From: Bacillota bacterium
GTDB taxonomy: Bacteria; Bacillota; Clostridia; Tissierellales; Tissierellaceae
Direction: 5' to 3'
NCBI GenBank assembly: GCA_023388495.1
Contig: JAEWGC010000036.1
Location: 89,513 to 153,512, forward strand
DNA length: 64,000 bases
Of the stretch, positions 59,673 to 64,000 are shown piece after piece. The notes beneath the pieces are model-generated. The model saw only the letters and a list, made by a program, of their open reading frames with translations. It was not told the origin of the DNA and did not search any database. The position numbers and the translations under genes are program-made. Numbering within the stretch: the first letter of the stretch is position 1; every line of letters begins with the position of its first letter.

Positions 59673-61574
59673 GTGAAAAAGGGGAGAACGATATTTCTTA
59701 TATTATTTGACATCTTCATACTAAACACCTCATATTTTTTAGCATTTTATGGGAGGTTTGATAGCAAAATACCTAGTGGCATCATTGAAAAATATCTGAG
59801 TCATATGGTAATTGTAACAATGGTAAAACTAATTATATTCTACATGTTTCGGCTATACAATAGTATTTGGGAATATGCTAGCATAGACGAATTAATGGAA
59901 ATTGGATTTGCTGTATTCTTTGCAAACATTGTAACAACAGGATATTGGACTATGGTAAATGCAGATTTTCCAAGGAGCATTTTTCTTATGGTGCCAGTAA
60001 TAGATGCTTTTTTAATTGGAGGTATTAGATTTTCTTTTAGGGCATCTAAGAGACTAAGCGTTGGATTCCATAATAATGATAGAAAAAATAGGGTAATAAT
60101 CATTGGAGCAGGTGCTGCAGGTGTTATGGTTTTAAAGGAACTTAGAAATCATAAAGGCTTACATAGTAACCCTATAGGCTTTATCGATGATGACCTAAAG
60201 AAAAAAGGAAATAAAATCAATGGGATTTCCGTAGTAGGGAATAGAAAGGATATAGTAAAGGTATGCAATAAATATAATATAGACGAGATAATTATTGCTA
60301 TGCCTTCAGTCAATTCAGAAGATAGAAGAGATATATTAAATGAATGTAAAAAGACAAAATGTAAAACTAGGATTTTACCAGGAGTATATGAGTTTATAGA
60401 TGGCAAGGCAGACGCTACGAAAATTAGGGATGTACAGATAGAAGACTTACTAGGCAGAGATGAGATAAAACTTGATTTAGAAGGGCTGTCATCTTTTATT
60501 AGTGGTAAGAGAATATTAGTTACTGGGGGAGGAGGTTCTATAGGATCTGAGTTATGTAGGCAGATTGCTAAGTTTAACCCAGGCGAACTAATGATAATAG
60601 ACATATATGAAAACAATGCATACGATATTCAGAACGAACTTCTAAAAAAACATAAGAACTTAAACTTAACAGTTTTTATTGCATCTATTAGGGATAAGAA
60701 TAGAATAGATGAGATACTGAATAAAAAAAGACCACATATTGTATTTCATGCTGCGGCACATAAACATGTTCCTTTAATGGAGAATAATCCAACAGCAGCC
60801 ATAAAGAATAATATATTTGGAACTCTTAATATAGTGCAAGCTGCTGATAAGTATGGAGTAAATAGGTTTGTTATGATATCTACGGATAAAGCTGTCAACC
60901 CTACAAATGTAATGGGGGCAACAAAGAGAATATGTGAGATGATTATTCAAACCTATAATGGGATAAGTAAGACAGAATATGTAGCCGTAAGATTTGGAAA
61001 TGTATTGGGTAGCAATGGCAGTGTGATTCCATTATTTAAGAGACAAATAGCAGAAGGTGGACCAGTTACTGTAACTGATGAAAGAGTCATTAGATACTTC
61101 ATGACCATACCAGAGGCTTGTCAGTTAGTGCTACAGGCAGGAACTATAGCTAGTGGCGGCGAGATTTTTATCTTAGATATGGGTGAACCAGTCAAGATTA
61201 TTGATTTAGCAAGGGATCTTATAACATTATCTGGATTAGAACCAGATGTAGACATTAAGATAGAAATTACAGGTCTAAGGCCTGGAGAGAAATTATATGA
61301 GGAAATTCTATTAAATAAACAAGAAATGACAAAGACTAAGTTTGACAAAATATACATTGAAAGACCAATGAAATTTAATTATAGACAACTTGAAATACAA
61401 CTAGAGCTACTAAAAGACACACTAGTTGAACCAGATAATAGAAAAATTAAGGAAGCATTAGCAAATATAGTCCCTACATATAATCCATATAGGTCTAATA
61501 TGCCTATAGGAATAGAGGAAGAATTATCTTTGGGATATAAGGAGTCAGCGGCTACCTTGGAGTTAATTAAATAA
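59673..61574 (+). CDS. FlaA1/CapD/PglF-type membrane nucleotide-sugar 4,6-dehydratase (copy 2)
   Basis: 633 residues with the same architecture as the protein at 45550: four N-terminal membrane helices, Rossmann GAGAAGVMV (near 148), catalytic SDR domain with VTGGGGSIGSELCRQI (about 287-302), and the Met/Lys signature STDKAVNPTNVMGATKR. The C-terminal block is ITGLRPGEKLYEEIL. The two copies are alike along their full length, most strongly in the SDR part (EIFILDMGEPVKI in both), indicating an old duplication rather than a recent one. GTG start behind GGGGG. Its 3' end overlaps, by 12 bases, a convergent small membrane protein gene. It heads the second glycan block with the Wzz-kinase and phosphatase. 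Confidence 0.92.
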   Translation: MKKGRTIFLILFDIFILNTSYFLAFYGRFDSKIPSGIIEKYLSHMVIVTMVKLIIFYMFRLYNSIWEYASIDELMEIGFAVFFANIVTTGYWTMVNADFPRSIFLMVPVIDAFLIGGIRFSFRASKRLSVGFHNNDRKNRVIIIGAGAAGVMVLKELRNHKGLHSNPIGFIDDDLKKKGNKINGISVVGNRKDIVKVCNKYNIDEIIIAMPSVNSEDRRDILNECKKTKCKTRILPGVYEFIDGKADATKIRDVQIEDLLGRDEIKLDLEGLSSFISGKRILVTGGGGSIGSELCRQIAKFNPGELMIIDIYENNAYDIQNELLKKHKNLNLTVFIASIRDKNRIDEILNKKRPHIVFHAAAHKHVPLMENNPTAAIKNNIFGTLNIVQAADKYGVNRFVMISTDKAVNPTNVMGATKRICEMIIQTYNGISKTEYVAVRFGNVLGSNGSVIPLFKRQIAEGGPVTVTDERVIRYFMTIPEACQLVLQAGTIASGGEIFILDMGEPVKIIDLARDLITLSGLEPDVDIKIEITGLRPGEKLYEEILLNKQEMTKTKFDKIYIERPMKFNYRQLEIQLELLKDTLVEPDNRKIKEALANIVPTYNPYRSNMPIGIEEELSLGYKESAATLELIK

Positions 61575-61730
61575 TATAATAATAGCTGCAATGACAACGG
61601 GAAAAAGAAGTATAAATCCACTAGCTAAAAGAAGCTGTCTCTCTTTTGCAGTTAATATATAATCTGAATTATAATAGGACTTAGAGTTTTTTCTTTTATA
61701 TAGTTTTTTAATTGCAGTATATAATTCCAT
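61563..61730 (-). CDS. Small membrane protein (55 aa)
   Basis: A short gene on the minus strand with an excellent AGGAGG (plus 61738-61743) 7 bases before its ATG and a promoter further upstream. The product is basic and Tyr-rich at first (MELYTAIKKLYKRKNSKS), with a charged stretch TAKERQ. One hydrophobic helix at the C-terminus (about 33-54, GFILLFPVVIAAIIIL in its core) ends in N. The topology fits a tail-anchored or single-pass membrane protein. It overlaps the 3' end of the dehydratase gene by 12 bases. No family assigned; translation is supported only by the ribosome-binding site and composition. Confidence 0.6.
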   Translation of the reverse strand: MELYTAIKKLYKRKNSKSYYNSDYILTAKERQLLLASGFILLFPVVIAAIIILFN

Positions 61731-61773
61731 AAACAAACCTCCTATTATGTAGAAATATGTCGAACTAATACTT

Positions 61774-61801
61774 ATTATACTATAATAGTAGGAAATGTAA
61801 A
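61774..61801 (-). promoter_or_regulatory. Promoter of the small membrane protein, with abutting divergent -10
   Basis: On the minus strand: TTTACA, 16 bp, TATAAT. One base further lies a plus-strand TATAAT (61781-61786), so the two -10 boxes form ATTATA-C-TATAAT. The plus-strand box may serve the Wzz-kinase gene, although its -35 is poor. Confidence 0.45.
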
Positions 61802-61854
61802 TGGGAAAATAGATTCATTTAGGCAGAACTAAGAAGAGTAGAGGGGGATAAACT

Positions 61855-63255
61855 ATGGAAGAAATTAGTTTACGAGAATTATTTTTTATATTGCGAAAGT
61901 GGATAGGATTGATTATGGCCTTATTTGCTATTGCTGTTACTGTAGCAGGAGTAGTTAGCTATTACATATTAGAGCCAGAATATCAAACCTTTACCACCTT
62001 AATGGTGGGTAAACCTAAAGATTATCAAACGGATAGTAAGCTCGAATATAATGACCTTATACTAAATCAAAAACTTGTATCTACATATGGTGAGATAGTA
62101 AAAAGTAGAGTGGTTACTGATAAAGTAATTGAAAATCTAGGATTAGATTTATCATATAATGCTTTTAGAGATAAGGTTAGTGTAAACCTGGTGAAGGATA
62201 CAGAGATAATTAAGATTCAAGTAATAGATAGTAACCCCTCCTTAGCAGCTGATATTGCCAATGAAACTGCTAGTGTTTTTATAGATAGTGTTAAATCTAT
62301 AATGAAGGTAGAAAATGTACAAGTAATAGATATGGCACAGGTACCTCATAGCGCAATAAAGCCAAGGCCGATATTAAATATGGCAATAGCAGGGGTGTTG
62401 GGACTTATGTCAGGAATATTTTTAGTGTTTTTACTTGAATTTTTAGATAATACAATAAAGACTTCAGATGATGTAGAAAAGCACCTAGGATTATCAGTTT
62501 TAGGGGCCATACCAATTGTTAAGGATGAAGAATCAAAATTAATTTCTATGAGGAACCCAAAGTCTCCAGTTTCGGAGGCCTTTAGGACACTCCGAACTAA
62601 TATTCAATTTTCAAGCATAGACAAGGAAATAAAGACTATAATAGTTACGTCTTCATCTCCTACTGAGGGGAAAAGTACAGTATCTGCTAATTTGGCTTCT
62701 ATATTAGCTCAAAATGATAAAAAAGTATTATTGATAGATTGTGACTTTAGAAAGCCTAGAGCCCATCAAAACTTTGGAATAAGTAATTATCAGGGGATTA
62801 CCAATGTATTAATGGGAGATAAAAGTCTGTCTGATGTAATCTATAAATATGATTCTATGGATAATTTAAATATACTTACATCAGGCCCTATTCCACCAAA
62901 TCCAGCAGAATTATTGGGGTCTAATAGGATGAAAAGTTTTTTAGATAGTATCAAAGAAGATTATGATATGATTATATTAGACACTCCACCAATAGGATTA
63001 GTAACAGATAGTGCTGTTTTATCGACTATAGCTGATGCATTAATGTATGTTGTTGCTGTGGGACAAACTGATGTTGAAGTAATAAAAACGGCAAAGGAAT
63101 CTCTTGATAAGGTTAGAGCAAATATAATAGGTGTAGTATTAAATAAGATACCTATAGAAGGTAGGTCTTATTATAAATACCACTATTATCAATATGATAG
63201 ATACTATGGAGAGGATAATAGTGGAAAAAAGAAAAAGAGGCGAGCTAAGGCATGA
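61855..63255 (+). CDS. Wzc-type fused chain-length regulator and tyrosine kinase (BY-kinase)
   Basis: 466 residues combining the Wzz part and the autokinase. The Wzz domain has membrane helices at about 18-38 and 174-196, with the proline motif KPRPILNMAIAG before the second. The kinase has Walker A SSPTEGKST (267-275, Lys273), Walker A' VLLIDCDFRKP (291-301) and Walker B MIILDTPP (372-379). Its C-terminal cluster of eight tyrosines (439-451) is the autophosphorylation tail, followed by KKKKRR. Gram-positive bacteria usually split these functions into CpsC and CpsD; the fusion here is like proteobacterial Wzc, but the periplasmic coiled coil is short. The stop overlaps the phosphatase start (ATGA), so kinase and phosphatase are coupled. 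Confidence 0.94.
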   Translation: MEEISLRELFFILRKWIGLIMALFAIAVTVAGVVSYYILEPEYQTFTTLMVGKPKDYQTDSKLEYNDLILNQKLVSTYGEIVKSRVVTDKVIENLGLDLSYNAFRDKVSVNLVKDTEIIKIQVIDSNPSLAADIANETASVFIDSVKSIMKVENVQVIDMAQVPHSAIKPRPILNMAIAGVLGLMSGIFLVFLLEFLDNTIKTSDDVEKHLGLSVLGAIPIVKDEESKLISMRNPKSPVSEAFRTLRTNIQFSSIDKEIKTIIVTSSSPTEGKSTVSANLASILAQNDKKVLLIDCDFRKPRAHQNFGISNYQGITNVLMGDKSLSDVIYKYDSMDNLNILTSGPIPPNPAELLGSNRMKSFLDSIKEDYDMIILDTPPIGLVTDSAVLSTIADALMYVVAVGQTDVEVIKTAKESLDKVRANIIGVVLNKIPIEGRSYYKYHYYQYDRYYGEDNSGKKKKRRAKA

Positions 63256-64000
63256 TAGATATTCACTCACATATATTACCTGGAGTAGATGATGGGTCAG
63301 AAAATATGGCTATGTCTATAGAAATAGCTAAATTATATTTAGAGAATGGGATAAAAACAGTAATAGCTACACCTCATTATATAGATGGGAGTATCGCGAC
63401 TTCTGTAAAAAACAATAGGACAACTTTAGAAGAGCTGAGAATAGAACTAAAGAAGGAAGAGATAGAGCTTGAAATCCTTTTAGGAAATGAGGCTTATATA
63501 TCACTGGATTTAGTAAAGGCCATTGAAGGGGATGAGGTATCTACTTTAAATGGTACTAGATATATCTTAATAGAATTACCTATGTTTGGTATTCCATTAT
63601 ATACTGAAGATATTATCTATGGGCTACTGTTGAAGGGATATATTCCTATTATAGCCCATCCAGAGAGAAATACTAAGATAATAGAAGATCCTAATATTTT
63701 ATATAATTATATAAATAAAGGAGCATTAGTTCAGCTAAACCTTCCTAGTTTAGAAGGTAAGTATGGAGAAAAAATTAGAGAGACAGCAGAGATACTTCTT
63801 GCACATAATATGGTTCATTTCTTAGGTACAGATGCCCATACAAATAGGGGGAGATCACCTAAGGTAAAAAATGCATTAAGAATATTAGAGTCCATTGTGT
63901 CTACTGAAGAATTTGAATGTCTAACTCATAAAAATGCAAAGTTATTATTGGAAGATAAGCTTATTGATATAAAACCACCTACAAAATATAATCCAAAAAA
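63252..64000 (+). CDS. CpsB/YwqE-type PHP tyrosine-protein phosphatase, 3' end beyond window
   Basis: Metal-dependent phosphatase that reverses BY-kinase phosphorylation and so controls glycan assembly. 249 codons are visible without a stop, close to the full family length of about 250-260. PHP motifs: DIHSHILPGVDDG (3-15), ATPHY (about 43-47), an AHPERN block near 136-141 and GTDAHTNRG near 196-204. The ATG overlaps the kinase stop by four bases, a standard arrangement for this pair. Confidence 0.93.
   Translation, partial: MIDIHSHILPGVDDGSENMAMSIEIAKLYLENGIKTVIATPHYIDGSIATSVKNNRTTLEELRIELKKEEIELEILLGNEAYISLDLVKAIEGDEVSTLNGTRYILIELPMFGIPLYTEDIIYGLLLKGYIPIIAHPERNTKIIEDPNILYNYINKGALVQLNLPSLEGKYGEKIRETAEILLAHNMVHFLGTDAHTNRGRSPKVKNALRILESIVSTEEFECLTHKNAKLLLEDKLIDIKPPTKYNPK

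Overview
The window is low-GC, Gram-positive-type DNA with strong AGGAGG or AAGGGGGAA-like ribosome-binding sites, many TTG and GTG starts, SLH-domain surface proteins, a CpsB/BY-kinase capsule module and a complete set of lysine-aminomutase genes. This fits an anaerobic, amino-acid-fermenting member of the Clostridia (Tissierellales-like). That placement is an inference from gene content; there is no rRNA or tRNA in the window to confirm it.

Region 1 (1-11.4 kb) is metabolic. After a 5'-truncated unknown gene and murI comes a PAS-AAA+-Fis sigma-54 activator. It is followed by a textbook -24/-12 promoter and the lysine fermentation cluster kdd-kamA-kamB-kamC-[S23 ORF]-kamD-kamE. Together these genes convert lysine to beta-lysine, 3,5-diaminohexanoate and 3-oxo-5-aminohexanoate. 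The later genes kce and kal are not in the window. Two intergenic gaps of the cluster carry elements bounded by inverted TTGACAA heptad repeats. One holds a four-helix-bundle (S23) gene and supplies the last codons and stop of kamC; the other looks like an empty derivative.

Region 2 (11.4-17.5 kb) holds an LtaS-like sulfatase-fold membrane enzyme, a small coiled-coil protein, a beta-CASP metallo-beta-lactamase protein with a duplicated C-terminal domain, and an S41 processing protease.

Region 3 (17.5-41.2 kb) is a surface-protein locus. Two divergent three-gene operons leave the gap at 27.8-28.0 kb. Each encodes one giant secreted beta-repeat protein (2296 and 2061 aa), one SLH protein and one further exported protein. 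The probable major S-layer gene follows, with its own consensus promoter and a long leader.

Region 4 (41.3-64.0 kb) makes and displays surface glycan. It encodes two Wzz-type proteins (one fused to a BY-kinase), an O-antigen-ligase-like protein with TPR and carbohydrate-binding-like domains, two paralogous FlaA1/CapD dehydratases, an acyltransferase, and at the end a CpsB-type phosphatase cut by the window edge. Between them lie more SLH proteins, a 1416-aa subtilase with a seven-unit PQVPEEPET tail, a membrane-anchored protein and a 55-aa membrane protein. Many genes have individual sigma-A-like promoters (TTGACC or TTGAxx, 16-18 bp spacer, TAAAAT or TATAAT) and hairpin terminators. Several of the hairpins overlap stop codons.
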